Origin: Streptococcaceae bacterium AF77-01CM03A
GTDB lineage: Bacteria > Bacillota > Bacilli > Lactobacillales > Streptococcaceae
Assembly: GCA_027665725.1 (NCBI GenBank)
Contig: JAQDDS010000001.1
Location: 248,001-312,000, forward strand
Direction of reading: 5' to 3'
Length of the DNA stretch: 64,000 nt
Position numbers and translations under genes: made by a program. The stretch's first letter is position 1. Each line of letters begins with the position of its first letter. Positions 36,815-46,340 of the stretch are shown here, piece after piece. The notes below the pieces were generated by a model. That model worked only from the letters and a program-made list of their open reading frames with translations. It searched no databases and was not told where the DNA came from.

Positions 36815-37048
36815 TTAACCAAGTTTAGCTGCAAGACGTGCTTTATCACGGTTAGCTTTATTCTTGTGGATCAAACCTTTAGTTTCTGCTTTATCGATGG
36901 CTGAGCTAGCAGCACGGTAAAGTTCTTCAGATGGGTTTGCTTCAAAAGCTTTGATAGCAGTACGCATAGCTGATTTTTGAGCTGAGTTCTTTTCGTTTTG
37001 TTTAACGTTCAATTCAGCGCGTTTGATAGCTGATTTAATATTTGCCAA
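36815..37048 (-). CDS. rpsT: 30S ribosomal protein S20
   Basis: This 77-residue basic helical protein reads [20 protein letters not shown]...[23 protein letters not shown] 37048 is chosen: it gives the family N-terminus (M)ANIKS and lies eight bases after GGAGG, whereas the upstream ATG (37063) is part of the ribosome site itself. Promoter TTGTCA, 17 bases, TATAAT lies at 37108-37080 on the minus strand. Confidence 0.93.
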   Translation of the reverse strand: MANIKSAIKRAELNVKQNEKNSAQKSAMRTAIKAFEANPSEELYRAASSAIDKAETKGLIHKNKANRDKARLAAKLG

Positions 37049-37079
37049 TGTTCTTACCTCCATATTTACTAACTATACC

Positions 37080-37108
37080 ATTATATCTGAAAACTATTAT
37101 TTTGACAA
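37080..37108 (-). promoter_or_regulatory. rpsT promoter
   Basis: On the minus strand TTGTCA (37108-37103), 17 bases and TATAAT (37085-37080). Confidence 0.75.
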
Positions 37109-37115
37109 GGGGAAA

Positions 37116-38036
37116 TCACTTTTTTAAATAAATTTCATCAATTTCATGATTTTTAGATTTATGAAGAATGACTTCTGCCCGATTTCTAGTCGGTTCAATA
37201 TAGTTTTGTAGATTGGTTAAATTAATACTAGTCCAAACCTGATGAGCAAAATCTTTGACTTCACTGATCGGTTGTTGGGTGAAGCGATAGTAATAGTTGC
37301 TTGGATCATCTTGTGCAAAACTGAGAAGTTTTAAGAAACGGTCCAAATACCAGCTCTCGATATCCTCAACTGCAGCATCTACGTAGATTGAAAAATCAAA
37401 GAAGTCTGTGATATAAAGTCGGCTATTATGCGGTGTTTGAAAAACGTTGATCCCTTCTACGATAACAAAATCCGCAGCTCGAACTCTTTGTTTTTGATGA
37501 GGGACAATATCATAAATTTCGTGAGAATAGACTGGAATTTCAACATCCTGACCATTCTTAAGTTGATCAAGGAAATTAAGTAGTGTTTCCATATCATAGC
37601 TCTCGGGGAAACCTTTTCGGTTCAGGATATTCCGCTCATTTAAAAGACTGTTAGGGTATAGAAAGCCATCAGTTGTAACCAATTCTACGCTTGCTTCTGG
37701 GAAAATACGAGAAAGCAAAATTTGTAAGAGTCGGCTTGTAGTTGATTTCCCAACGGCAACACTACCTGAAACTCCGATAATAAAGGGTTGATTTTTGCTC
37801 TCTCTTTGGAGAAAAATTCCCTTTGAAAAGGCTAAATCTTCTTTGGAACGCTTGTAGATCTGGATAAGGTGAGCCAATGGAAGATAGATATCAGTTACGT
37901 CTTGTAAACTAATCTGGTCATTGAAACTCTTAATTGAATCTAATTCCTCCTCAGTTAAAGGTGGGGTTGTTTTACGGTGCAAAGATTGCCAGGTTCTTCG
38001 GCTGATTTTTTCATAATGCAAAAATTCGTTCGTCAT
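37116..38036 (-). CDS. coaA: type I pantothenate kinase
   Basis: This 306-residue enzyme makes 4'-phosphopantothenate, the first step to coenzyme A. The P-loop [18 protein letters not shown] (about residues 88-105), [25 protein letters not shown] and [10 protein letters not shown] are all present. Length is normal. It runs toward rpsT, whose promoter lies in the 67-base gap. Confidence 0.95.
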   Translation of the reverse strand: MTNEFLHYEKISRRTWQSLHRKTTPPLTEEELDSIKSFNDQISLQDVTDIYLPLAHLIQIYKRSKEDLAFSKGIFLQRESKNQPFIIGVSGSVAVGKSTTSRLLQILLSRIFPEASVELVTTDGFLYPNSLLNERNILNRKGFPESYDMETLLNFLDQLKNGQDVEIPVYSHEIYDIVPHQKQRVRAADFVIVEGINVFQTPHNSRLYITDFFDFSIYVDAAVEDIESWYLDRFLKLLSFAQDDPSNYYYRFTQQPISEVKDFAHQVWTSINLTNLQNYIEPTRNRAEVILHKSKNHEIDEIYLKK

Positions 38037-38159
38037 AAAATATCCTCGTTTGATAACTCAGTATACCATAATTTACAGAGAAAGACATCTGGATCATTTG
38101 AGAAAAAGCGTTTTCTTTGTTAAAATATAAGTAGTATAGCCATCAAAAGAGGTGATGTT

Positions 38160-38438
38160 ATGAGACTAGTAGTGAGTGATAAAATTCTAAAACTGACTAG
38201 CTTACTGGTTGTGATTCTGTGGTTATCTCCGACTTTGATTGAGTTTACTGTGAGTTTAGGAAGTCAAACCTATAGTTGGTCTGCCTTTGTCTTGTTATTT
38301 TTGCTACCAATTATTGGTTTTATTTACTTGATTCTCGCCATTTTAACAAGAAAATGGTGGCTTTTCTTCTTTGGTCTAGCCTGTATTTTTTCCTTTGCTA
38401 TCACTATGGCATTGGGTTCTTACTTGCTTGGCCCCTAA
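38160..38438 (+). CDS. small three-helix membrane protein
   Basis: This 92-residue protein has three hydrophobic helices (about 12-32, 40-62, 66-88) and short charged loops. No family is recognised. AGAGGTG precedes the ATG at a good distance. It stands between divergent coaA and the methyltransferase gene. Confidence 0.65.
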   Translation: MRLVVSDKILKLTSLLVVILWLSPTLIEFTVSLGSQTYSWSAFVLLFLLPIIGFIYLILAILTRKWWLFFFGLACIFSFAITMALGSYLLGP

Positions 38439-38509
38439 GGGATTAGGCAACTTATACTATTTTTTAATAAATCAATGGCAAACAAAAGCCTTTGTTGTCA
38501 TGTAAACGA

Positions 38510-38539
38510 TTTACAATTAACTTATTTATATGGTAAAAT
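38510..38539 (+). promoter_or_regulatory. promoter of the methyltransferase-pdp operon
   Basis: TTTACA (38510-38515), 18 bases and TAAAAT (38534-38539) with TGG before it. Transcription start would coincide with ATG 38546. Confidence 0.6.
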
Positions 38540-38545
38540 GAAACT

Positions 38546-39136
38546 ATGAGTAAAATGTATTATGCAGAAAATCCAGATACTGCCCATGATGTTCATGAAC
38601 TTAGAGTTGAGCTACTTGGGCAAAAGATGACATTTTTGACAGATGCTGGTGTCTTTAGCAAAAAAATGATTGATTTTGGAAGTCAGTTATTGCTAAGATG
38701 TCTCGATGTTGAAAAAGGTGAAAAAATTCTGGATGTTGGTTGTGGCTATGGTCCTATTGGCTTGTCTTTAGTCAAGGCATATGGTGTTCAAGCGACTATG
38801 GTGGATATCAATAATCGAGCCCTAGATTTAGCCCAGCAAAATGCAGTAAAAAACAAAGTTCAAGCGACTATCTTCCAGTCCAATATTTATGAGCAAGTTG
38901 AAGGTCAATTTGATCATGTCATTTCGAATCCACCCATTCGTGCAGGCAAGCAAGTTGTTCATGAAATCATCGAGAAAAGCATTGATTATCTTGTAGACGG
39001 TGGTGATTTGACCATTGTTATCCAGAAAAAACAAGGAGCTCCAAGTGCCAAAAACAAGATGGAAGAAGTATTTGGCAACTGCGAGGTTGTAAAGAAAGAT
39101 AAGGGATATTATATCCTTAGAAGTGTGAAAGAATGA
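38546..39136 (+). CDS. class I SAM methyltransferase (RsmC/RlmG-like)
   Basis: This 196-residue methyltransferase has the SAM loop ILDVGCGYGPIGL (about residues 60-72), acidic VDINNRA and the N6/N2-adenine-guanine type motif HVISNPPIRAGK. That NPP(I/F)H-like motif and the single-domain length fit the small RsmC-like family acting on rRNA guanine. The start lacks a ribosome site and is predicted leaderless. It overlaps pdp by four bases. Confidence 0.85.
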   Translation: MSKMYYAENPDTAHDVHELRVELLGQKMTFLTDAGVFSKKMIDFGSQLLLRCLDVEKGEKILDVGCGYGPIGLSLVKAYGVQATMVDINNRALDLAQQNAVKNKVQATIFQSNIYEQVEGQFDHVISNPPIRAGKQVVHEIIEKSIDYLVDGGDLTIVIQKKQGAPSAKNKMEEVFGNCEVVKKDKGYYILRSVKE

Positions 39137-40416
39137 GAGCAGTAGATCTAATCCAGAAAAAAAGAGACGGCCAAGAACTCAGCTCTAGTGAAATCCAATG
39201 GCTGATTGAAGGATATGTGGCAGGAACCGTTCCTGACTATCAGATGTCTGCCTTTGCTATGGCTGTTTATTTTAAAGGCATGACCACTAGAGAGATTTCC
39301 GATTTAACAATGAATATGGTGAAGACGGGTCAGGAATTTGACTTATCTGCTATTAAAGGTATCAAGGTTGATAAACATTCTACAGGCGGAGTCGGTGATA
39401 AGGTTACCTTGATTTTAGCTCCTTTAGTCGCTAGTTTTGACGTACCAGTTGCCAAGATGAGTGGTAGAGGTCTAGGACATACTGGCGGAACAATCGATAA
39501 ATTAGAATCTATCAAAGGCTTTCAAGTCGAACGCAGTCAGGATGACTTTATCAAACAGGTTCAGGATATCAGGGTTTCGGTTATTGGCCAATCTGACCAA
39601 CTGGTTAAAGCTGATAAACTTCTTTATGCCCTTCGTGATGTGACAGCAACGGTTGATACCATTCCTTTGATTGCTAGCTCTGTCATGAGCAAAAAGATTG
39701 CTGCTGGAGCAGATGCTATTTTGCTGGATGTTACAGTCGGTGAAGGTGCCTTTATGAAGACAGTTGACGAGGCGCGTGAATTAGCTCAAACTATGGTAAA
39801 TCTTGGTAAGGCTGTAGGTAGAAAAACTGTGGCAGTTATTACTGATATGAGTCAACCTTTGGGACGCGCGATCGGTAACCGATTAGAAATCCTGGAAGCG
39901 TTGGATATTCTTCAAGGAAAAGGGCGTCAAGATATTAGCCACTTTATCTGTGAGTTAGCCCAGATTATATTATCTTTGGCAAATGTTGAAAAAACTGTAG
40001 AGGAAGTGAAAGAACATCTTGAGAATGGCAAGGCTCTTAAAAAATTTGAAGAGATGGTTCTTGCTCAGGGTGGAGATTTAGAGGATCTATATCGCCCTGT
40101 AAATGTTGCTCATGTTATCGAGATTCCTGCTCAAGAGGATGGTATTATCGCAGAACTTCCAGCCATGGAGTTTGGTCTTTTCGCCATGAGATTAGGTGCT
40201 GGTCGTGCAGTCAAAACCGATGCTCTTGACTATGAGACAGGGATTGTTTTTGAGAAGAAAGTTGGAGAATCAGTCAAAAAGGGTGAAATTGTCGCGAAAG
40301 TATATGCAAATGGCAAAATTTCTCCGGAACTAGTTACAGATTTCCAAAAATATGTTAAAATTAAAATAAGTGATGAAACGATAAAAACGCGTGAAATCAT
40401 TGAAATTATCTCCTGA
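39133..40416 (+). CDS. pdp: pyrimidine-nucleoside phosphorylase
   Basis: This 427-residue enzyme cleaves thymidine, deoxyuridine and uridine with phosphate. Seen here: MRAVDLIQKKRDG, KVDKHSTGGVGDKVTL, KMSGRGLGHTGGTIDKLE and TDMSQPLGRAIGN. ATGA overlap with the methyltransferase. The product deoxyribose 1-phosphate goes to deoB and then deoC. Confidence 0.95.
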   Translation: MRAVDLIQKKRDGQELSSSEIQWLIEGYVAGTVPDYQMSAFAMAVYFKGMTTREISDLTMNMVKTGQEFDLSAIKGIKVDKHSTGGVGDKVTLILAPLVASFDVPVAKMSGRGLGHTGGTIDKLESIKGFQVERSQDDFIKQVQDIRVSVIGQSDQLVKADKLLYALRDVTATVDTIPLIASSVMSKKIAAGADAILLDVTVGEGAFMKTVDEARELAQTMVNLGKAVGRKTVAVITDMSQPLGRAIGNRLEILEALDILQGKGRQDISHFICELAQIILSLANVEKTVEEVKEHLENGKALKKFEEMVLAQGGDLEDLYRPVNVAHVIEIPAQEDGIIAELPAMEFGLFAMRLGAGRAVKTDALDYETGIVFEKKVGESVKKGEIVAKVYANGKISPELVTDFQKYVKIKISDETIKTREIIEIIS

Positions 40417-40433
40417 TTTAAGGAAAATCCGAA

Positions 40434-41096
40434 ATGAAATTAAATAAATACATTGATCATACGCTTTTGAAGCAAGATGCGACCGAACAACAAATCGATC
40501 GTTTGCTATCTGAAGCAAGAGAGTACAATTTTGCCAGTGTTTGTGTGAATCCTTGCTGGGTTTCTCATGCAAAAGCTGGTCTAGAAAATACTGATGTCAA
40601 GGTTTGTACAGTTGTAGGTTTTCCTCTTGGTGCTACAACTTCAGCTGTTAAAGCCTACGAAACCAAAGAAGCCATCCAAAATGGTGCTGACGAAATTGAT
40701 ATGGTTATCAATGTTGGCGCACTCAAATCAGGAAATGCTGCATTAGTTGAGTCAGATATTCGTGCTGTTGTTGAAGCAAGCGGAGACAAACTTGTTAAGG
40801 TTATTATTGAAGCTTGTTTGTTAACGGATGAAGAAAAAGTTCTGGCTTGTCAGCTAGCTCAAAAAGCTGGAGCAGACTTTGTCAAAACTTCTACAGGTTT
40901 CTCAACTGGAGGAGCTACTTTGCCAGATGTTCAATTAATGCGTCAGACTGTTGGACCTGATATGGGTGTCAAGGCTGCTGGAGGAGCTCGCTCGTATGCA
41001 GATGCTGTTGCCTTTGTTGAGGCGGGGGCTACACGTATCGGGACATCTTCTGGTGTAGCAATCTTAAAAGGAGAGTTAGCTGATGGCGACTACTGA
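40434..41096 (+). CDS. deoC: deoxyribose-phosphate aldolase
   Basis: This 220-residue class I aldolase splits deoxyribose 5-phosphate to glyceraldehyde 3-phosphate and acetaldehyde. Schiff-base lysine lies in [16 protein letters not shown], with [10 protein letters not shown] at the start and [14 protein letters not shown] near the end. It overlaps cdd by 14 bases. Confidence 0.96.
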   Translation: MKLNKYIDHTLLKQDATEQQIDRLLSEAREYNFASVCVNPCWVSHAKAGLENTDVKVCTVVGFPLGATTSAVKAYETKEAIQNGADEIDMVINVGALKSGNAALVESDIRAVVEASGDKLVKVIIEACLLTDEEKVLACQLAQKAGADFVKTSTGFSTGGATLPDVQLMRQTVGPDMGVKAAGGARSYADAVAFVEAGATRIGTSSGVAILKGELADGDY

Positions 41097-41472
41097 GTTG
41101 ATTGATTTAGCGATTGAAACTAGTAAAAATGCCTATGTACCCTATTCACACTTTCCAATTGGTGCCGTATTGGTAGCCAAGGACGGAAGTATCTATACAG
41201 GGGTTAACATTGAAAATGCTAGCTATCCCTTGACCAACTGTGGCGAAAGGACGGCAATCTTTAAGGCGGTTTCTGAAGGACAACGAGACTTTTCAGAATT
41301 GATTGTCTATGGTCAAACTGAAAAACCAATTTCGCCTTGCGGTGCTTGTCGCCAAGTCATGGTCGAATTTTTTAAACCAGATCTAAAGGTGACTCTAGTC
41401 GCCAAAGATAAAACGACGGTCGAGATGACGGTCGGGGAATTACTTCCATATTCTTTTACAGACTTGCATTAG
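41083..41472 (+). CDS. cdd: cytidine deaminase
   Basis: This 129-residue tetrameric-type deaminase has zinc ligands in NCGERTAIF and PCGACRQVM, catalytic Glu in the first, and NIENASYP. It converts (deoxy)cytidine to (deoxy)uridine, supplying pdp. Start overlaps deoC. Confidence 0.95.
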   Translation: MATTELIDLAIETSKNAYVPYSHFPIGAVLVAKDGSIYTGVNIENASYPLTNCGERTAIFKAVSEGQRDFSELIVYGQTEKPISPCGACRQVMVEFFKPDLKVTLVAKDKTTVEMTVGELLPYSFTDLH

Positions 41473-41477
41473 TCTGT

Positions 41478-41538
41478 GTCACTCACTGAGTGACAAGGGT
41501 CCTAGTGACCTATCTATCTATACTTGCAACTTAGTTGC
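41478..41538 (+). other. three small tandem hairpins between cdd and pnrA
   Basis: GTCACTC/GAGTGAC (41478-41494), GGTC/GACC (41498-41510) and GCAAC/GTTGC (41526-41538) follow one another in the 90-base gap before the lipoprotein gene. None has a T run. Confidence 0.5.
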
Positions 41539-41562
41539 GCATCTTATTTAGGAGGTTCAGTA

Positions 41563-42618
41563 ATGAACAAGAAACAATGGCTAGGCCTTGGTCTAGTTGC
41601 AGTAGCAGCATTTGGACTTGCTGCATGTGGTAATCGCTCTTCTCGTAACGCAGCTTCATCTTCTTCTGATGTGAAGACTAAAGCAGCTATCGTTACAGAT
41701 ACAGGTGGTGTTGATGATAAATCATTTAACCAATCAGCTTGGGAAGGTCTTCAAGCTTGGGGTAAAGAACACAGCCTTTCAAAAGACAATGGTTACACTT
41801 ACTTCCAATCAACAAGTGAAGCTGACTACGCAAACAACTTGCAACAAGCAGCTGGAAACTCCAACTTAATTTATGGTATTGGTTTTGCGCTTAAAAATGC
41901 AGTTGCTGATGCTGCCAAAGAACATACAGACTTAAACTATGTTCTGATTGATGATGTCATTAAAGATCAAAAAAATGTTGTAAGTGCTACTTTTGCTGAC
42001 AATGAAGCAGCTTACCTTGCAGGTGTTGCCGCAGCTAAAACTACTAAGACAAAACAAGTTGGTTTTGTAGGTGGTATGGAATCTGAAGTTATTTCTCGTT
42101 TCGCAGCTGGTTTCAAAGCTGGTGTTGAGTCAGTTGACCCATCTATCAAAGTTCAAGTAGACTACGCTGGTTCATTTGGTGATGCTGCTAAAGGTAAAAC
42201 AATCGCTGCAGCTCAATACGCTGCAGGTGCAGACGTTATCTACCAAGCAGCTGGTGGTACTGGTGCAGGTGTTTTCTCAGAAGCTAAATCTTTGAATGAA
42301 AGCAAAAATGAAGACGAAAAAGTTTGGGTTATCGGTGTAGACCGTGACCAAGTAGATGAAGGTAAATATACTTCTAAAGATGGTAAAGAAGCTAACTTTG
42401 TACTTGCTTCTACTTTGAAACAAGTTGGTACAGCTGTAAAAGACCTTGCCAACAAAGCTGAAAAAGGGGAATTCCCTGGTGGTAAAGTTATCGTTTACTC
42501 ATTGAAGGATAAAGGTGTTGACTTGGCAGTAACTAACCTTTCTGAAGAAGGTAAAAAAGCTGTTGAAGATGCAAAAGCTAAAATCCTTGATGGTAGCATC
42601 AAAGTTCCTGAAAAATAA
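41563..42618 (+). CDS. pnrA: nucleoside-binding lipoprotein (BMP/PnrA family)
   Basis: This 351-residue lipoprotein has signal peptide KKQWLGLGLVAVAAFGLAAC with the lipobox LAAC, then the BMP domain: IVTDTGGVDDKSFNQSAWEGL, GFVGGMESEV, VDYAGSFGDAAKGK and VIGVDRDQ. The pneumococcal homologue binds purine and other nucleosides for the ABC importer that follows. AGGAGG fixes ATG 41563. It ends the deoC-cdd run. Confidence 0.93.
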   Translation: MNKKQWLGLGLVAVAAFGLAACGNRSSRNAASSSSDVKTKAAIVTDTGGVDDKSFNQSAWEGLQAWGKEHSLSKDNGYTYFQSTSEADYANNLQQAAGNSNLIYGIGFALKNAVADAAKEHTDLNYVLIDDVIKDQKNVVSATFADNEAAYLAGVAAAKTTKTKQVGFVGGMESEVISRFAAGFKAGVESVDPSIKVQVDYAGSFGDAAKGKTIAAAQYAAGADVIYQAAGGTGAGVFSEAKSLNESKNEDEKVWVIGVDRDQVDEGKYTSKDGKEANFVLASTLKQVGTAVKDLANKAEKGEFPGGKVIVYSLKDKGVDLAVTNLSEEGKKAVEDAKAKILDGSIKVPEK

Positions 42619-42639
42619 TTGAAGGAAGTCATTTCTTAG

Positions 42640-42663
42640 GAAGCGGCCTTGGGCCGCTTCTTT
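42640..42663 (+). terminator. hairpin terminator/attenuator after pnrA
   Basis: GAAGCGGCC / GGCCGCTTC followed by TTT; the short T run may allow read-through into the ABC genes. Confidence 0.7.
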
Positions 42664-42689
42664 AAGAATTGGGGCAAATTAATTTTGTC

Positions 42690-42732
42690 TCAATAGAGCT
42701 TGTTAAGATTTCATTTTAACAAGTTTTATTGA
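42690..42732 (+). other. large hairpin in the leader of the nucleoside ABC ATPase gene
   Basis: TCAATA and CTTGTTAA pair with TTAACAAG (42716-42723) and TATTGA (42727-42732), ending 30 bases before ATG 42763. Confidence 0.55.
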
Positions 42733-42762
42733 AATAAAATAAAACTCTGAAAGGAAGAGCAC

Positions 42763-44298
42763 ATGGCACACGAAAATGTCATTGAGATGCGTGAGATTAC
42801 CAAGGTCTTTGGTGAGTTTGTCGCTAACGACAAGATCAACCTAGAACTTCGTAAAGGTGAAATTCATGCACTTTTAGGAGAAAATGGAGCTGGGAAGTCC
42901 ACTCTTATGAACATGCTAGCAGGGCTTCTTGAACCAACTAGTGGTGAAATTGTAGTAAATGGACAGGTTGTTAAACTGGATTCACCATCGAAAGCTGCTA
43001 GTCTAGGGATTGGGATGGTTCACCAACACTTTATGTTGGTTGAGGCCTTCACAGTTGCTGAAAATATCATTTTGGGAAGTGAATTGACCAAAAAGGGTGT
43101 GCTAGATATTGCTCGCGCAACTCGAGAAATCAATGAATTGTCTGAACGCTATGGTTTGGCGGTAGATCCCTCTGCTAAGGTAGCGGATATCTCTGTCGGA
43201 GCTCAACAACGTGTTGAGATTTTGAAGACTCTCTATCGTGGAGCAGACATTCTTATCTTTGACGAACCGACTGCTGTTTTAACACCATCAGAAATTGATG
43301 AATTGATGGCTATCATGAAGAACTTAGTCAAAGAAGGCAAATCCATTATCTTGATTACCCATAAGTTGGATGAGATTCGTGCTGTATCTGACCGTGTTAC
43401 AGTTATCCGTCGTGGTAAATCTATCGAAACAGTAGAGATTGCTGGTGCGACTAACGCTGACCTGGCAGAAATGATGGTAGGACGTTCTGTTTCCTTCAAA
43501 ACTGAGAAACAGCCAGCTCAACCAAAAGAAGTTGTTCTATCGATTCAAGATTTGGTAGTAAACGAAAACCGTGGTGTCCCTGCTGTTAAAAATCTCTCAC
43601 TCGATGTTCGAGCTGGTGAGATTGTCGGGATTGCTGGGATTGATGGTAATGGACAGTCAGAATTGATCCAAGCTATCACTGGACTCCGTAAGATTGAGTC
43701 TGGTAGTGTGGAGTTGAAAGGCCAGTCTATCGTAGGTTTACACCCTCGACAAATTACAGAAATGAGTGTGGGCCACGTTCCTGAAGACCGTCACCGTGAT
43801 GGTTTGGTCTTGGAAATGATGATTTCTGAGAACATTGCTCTTCAAACCTACTATAAGGAACCTCTTAGCAAGAAGGGAATCTTAAATTACACCAATATCA
43901 TCGGGTACGCTAAGCAATTAATGCAAGAATTCGATGTACGTGCTGCTAGTGAGATTGTTCCAGCCTCAGCTCTTTCTGGAGGAAATCAACAAAAAGCAAT
44001 CATCGCTCGTGAAGTTGATCGAAATCCTGATCTCCTCATCGTCAGTCAACCAACTCGTGGTTTGGACGTCGGTGCCATTGAGTACATTCACAAACGCTTG
44101 ATTCAAGAACGTGATAATGGGAAAGCTGTCCTTGTAGTCAGCTTTGAACTAGATGAGATATTAAATGTTTCAGATAGAATTGCCGTTATCCATGATGGTA
44201 AGATTCAAGGGATTGTAACGCCAGAAACAACCGACAAGCAAGAGCTTGGAGTCTTGATGGCTGGTGGTGAATTGGAAAAGGAGAAGAGTGATGTCTAA
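42763..44298 (+). CDS. nucleoside ABC transporter ATP-binding protein (two ABC domains)
   Basis: This 511-residue protein has two ABC ATPase halves in the sugar/nucleoside importer style. The N-half has GENGAGKST, ISVGAQQRVEILK and LIFDEPTAVLTP; the C-half has GIDGNGQSE, LSGGNQQKAIIARE and VSQPTRGLDVGA. It powers the two permeases that follow; equivalents are NupA in Lactococcus and RnsB in S. mutans. Confidence 0.93.
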   Translation: MAHENVIEMREITKVFGEFVANDKINLELRKGEIHALLGENGAGKSTLMNMLAGLLEPTSGEIVVNGQVVKLDSPSKAASLGIGMVHQHFMLVEAFTVAENIILGSELTKKGVLDIARATREINELSERYGLAVDPSAKVADISVGAQQRVEILKTLYRGADILIFDEPTAVLTPSEIDELMAIMKNLVKEGKSIILITHKLDEIRAVSDRVTVIRRGKSIETVEIAGATNADLAEMMVGRSVSFKTEKQPAQPKEVVLSIQDLVVNENRGVPAVKNLSLDVRAGEIVGIAGIDGNGQSELIQAITGLRKIESGSVELKGQSIVGLHPRQITEMSVGHVPEDRHRDGLVLEMMISENIALQTYYKEPLSKKGILNYTNIIGYAKQLMQEFDVRAASEIVPASALSGGNQQKAIIAREVDRNPDLLIVSQPTRGLDVGAIEYIHKRLIQERDNGKAVLVVSFELDEILNVSDRIAVIHDGKIQGIVTPETTDKQELGVLMAGGELEKEKSDV

Positions 44299-45349
44299 AA
44301 AATTACAACAAATTTCGGTTCCCTTGATTTCTGTTATTTTAGGAATTCTACTCGGAGCCATCGTCATGTGGATTTTCGGTTACGATGCAATCTGGGGTTA
44401 TGAAGAACTGTTCTACACAGCCTTTGGTAGTGTTCGTGGAATCGGTGAAATCTTCCGTGCCATGGGACCTTTGATTTTGATTGCTCTCGGATTTGCAGTT
44501 GCAAGCCGTGCTGGTTTCTTTAACGTTGGTCTTCCAGGACAAGCTCTCGCAGGTTGGGTTATGAGTGGTTGGTTCGCTCTTTCTTTCCCGGATTTGCCAC
44601 GACCATTGATGATTCTGGCAACGATTGTAATCGCCTTAGTTGCGGGAGGAATCGTTGGTGCCATTCCAGGTATTTTAAGAGCCTACCTTGGGACATCTGA
44701 GGTTATCGTAACCATTATGATGAACTACATAGTTCTTTATGTGGGAAATGCCTTTATCCACCACTTCCCTAAAGAAATCATGCAAAGTACTGACTCATCC
44801 ATTCGAGTAAGTGCAAATGCAACTTATCAAACACCTTGGCTTGCTGAGTTAACAGGAAACTCTCGTATGAACATAGGGATTTTCTTTGCAATCATAGCAG
44901 TTGCAGTTATCTGGTTCTTGCTCAAGAAAACAACTCTTGGTTTTGAAATCCGTGCAGTTGGTCTCAATCCAAATGCTTCTGAATATGCAGGTATTTCTGC
45001 CAAACGTACCATTATTCTATCAATGATTATTTCTGGTGCCCTTGCAGGACTTGGTGGCGCAGTAGAAGGACTAGGTACCTTCCAAAACGTCTACGTTCAA
45101 GGTTCATCGTTAGCAATCGGATTTAACGGTATGGCAGTAAGTCTGCTTGCTTCAAACTCACCAGTTGGAATTCTATTTGCAGCCTTCCTTTTCAGTGTTC
45201 TTCAAGTAGGTGCTCCTGGTATGAATGCGGCCCAAGTTCCTTCTGAACTTGTAAGTATCGTAACAGCCTCAATTATCTTCTTTGTCAGCGTTCACTATAT
45301 CATCGAGCGCTTTGTCAAACCAAGAAAACAACTTAAAGGAGGTAAATAA
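44291..45349 (+). CDS. nucleoside ABC transporter permease 1
   Basis: This 352-residue membrane protein has about nine helices and the branched BPD_transp_2 loop GFEIRAVGLNPNASEYAGIS. ATG 44291 overlaps the ATPase stop by eight bases; the longer frame upstream has no support. It forms the channel with the next gene. Confidence 0.92.
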   Translation: MSKKLQQISVPLISVILGILLGAIVMWIFGYDAIWGYEELFYTAFGSVRGIGEIFRAMGPLILIALGFAVASRAGFFNVGLPGQALAGWVMSGWFALSFPDLPRPLMILATIVIALVAGGIVGAIPGILRAYLGTSEVIVTIMMNYIVLYVGNAFIHHFPKEIMQSTDSSIRVSANATYQTPWLAELTGNSRMNIGIFFAIIAVAVIWFLLKKTTLGFEIRAVGLNPNASEYAGISAKRTIILSMIISGALAGLGGAVEGLGTFQNVYVQGSSLAIGFNGMAVSLLASNSPVGILFAAFLFSVLQVGAPGMNAAQVPSELVSIVTASIIFFVSVHYIIERFVKPRKQLKGGK

Positions 45350-45351
45350 GG

Positions 45352-46308
45352 ATGTCGATTACAACAATGCTAACCCTTATGGTTTCTTCAATGTTGATTT
45401 ATGCAGCACCACTTATTTTCACAAGTATCGGAGGCGTTTTCTCTGAACGTGGTGGAGTTGTTAACGTTGGACTTGAAGGAATCATGGTCATGGGTGCCTT
45501 CTCTGGAGTTGTTTTTAACCTTGAATTTGCACAAGATTTGGGAGCATTAACTCCTTGGTTGGCTCTCTTAGTTGGTGGATTAGTCGGAGCTATCTTCTCA
45601 CTGATTCACGCAGTAGCTACAGTTCATTTTCGTGCTGACCATGTTGTCAGTGGTACCGTACTTAACTTGATGGCGCCAGCCTTGGCAGTCTTCTTGGTAA
45701 AGGTGCTTTATAACAAGGGACAAACGGATAACTTAACGCAAACTTTTGGTCGTTTTGACTTCCCGGTATTAGCTAATATCCCTGTTATTGGAGATATCTT
45801 CTTCAAGTCAACAAGTTTACTTGGTTACCTAGCAATTGCCTTCTCATTCTTAGCTTGGTTTATCCTCTTTAAGACTCGCTTTGGACTTCGTCTTCGTTCA
45901 GTTGGTGAACACCCACAAGCAGCAGATACTTTGGGAATCAATGTCTACAAGATGAGATATCTCGGAGTTGTGATTTCAGGTTTCCTTGGAGGAATCGGTG
46001 GAGCTATCTACGCTCAGTCAATTTCTGTTAACTTCTCAGTTACAACGATCGTTGGACCTGGATTTATCGCTCTTGCAGCCATGATTTTTGGTAAATGGAA
46101 TCCTGTTGGTGCTATGCTTTCAAGTCTCTTCTTTGGACTATCACAAAGTTTGGCAGTTATCGGTTCTCAACTTCCTTTCTTGCAAGGAGTTCCAGCCGTT
46201 TACTTGCAAATCGCACCATATCTCTTGACCATTGTCGTCCTCGCTGCCTTCTTTGGTAAAGCTGTTGCACCAAAGGCAGATGGTATCAACTATATCAAGT
46301 CTAAATAA
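45352..46308 (+). CDS. nucleoside ABC transporter permease 2
   Basis: This 318-residue membrane protein has the same family fold: GGVFSERGGVVNVGLEGIMVMGAF near the start and FGLRLRSVGEHPQAADTLGI in the coupling loop. It starts two bases after permease 1, and a GGAGG lies at the end of that gene. The order lipoprotein, ATPase, two permeases is a complete importer. Confidence 0.92.
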   Translation: MSITTMLTLMVSSMLIYAAPLIFTSIGGVFSERGGVVNVGLEGIMVMGAFSGVVFNLEFAQDLGALTPWLALLVGGLVGAIFSLIHAVATVHFRADHVVSGTVLNLMAPALAVFLVKVLYNKGQTDNLTQTFGRFDFPVLANIPVIGDIFFKSTSLLGYLAIAFSFLAWFILFKTRFGLRLRSVGEHPQAADTLGINVYKMRYLGVVISGFLGGIGGAIYAQSISVNFSVTTIVGPGFIALAAMIFGKWNPVGAMLSSLFFGLSQSLAVIGSQLPFLQGVPAVYLQIAPYLLTIVVLAAFFGKAVAPKADGINYIKSK

Positions 46309-46314
46309 CATAAA

Positions 46315-46340
46315 AAAACGTCAGTTGAAACTGACGTTTT
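46315..46340. terminator. bidirectional terminator between the nucleoside ABC operon and plsY
   Basis: AAAACGTCAGTT / AACTGACGTTTT around GA, between convergent genes. Confidence 0.88.

Noticed and set aside
37049-37063. ATG 37063 as the S20 start
   Set aside because: That ATG is part of the ATGGAGG ribosome site; TTG 37048 gives the family N-terminus with good spacing.
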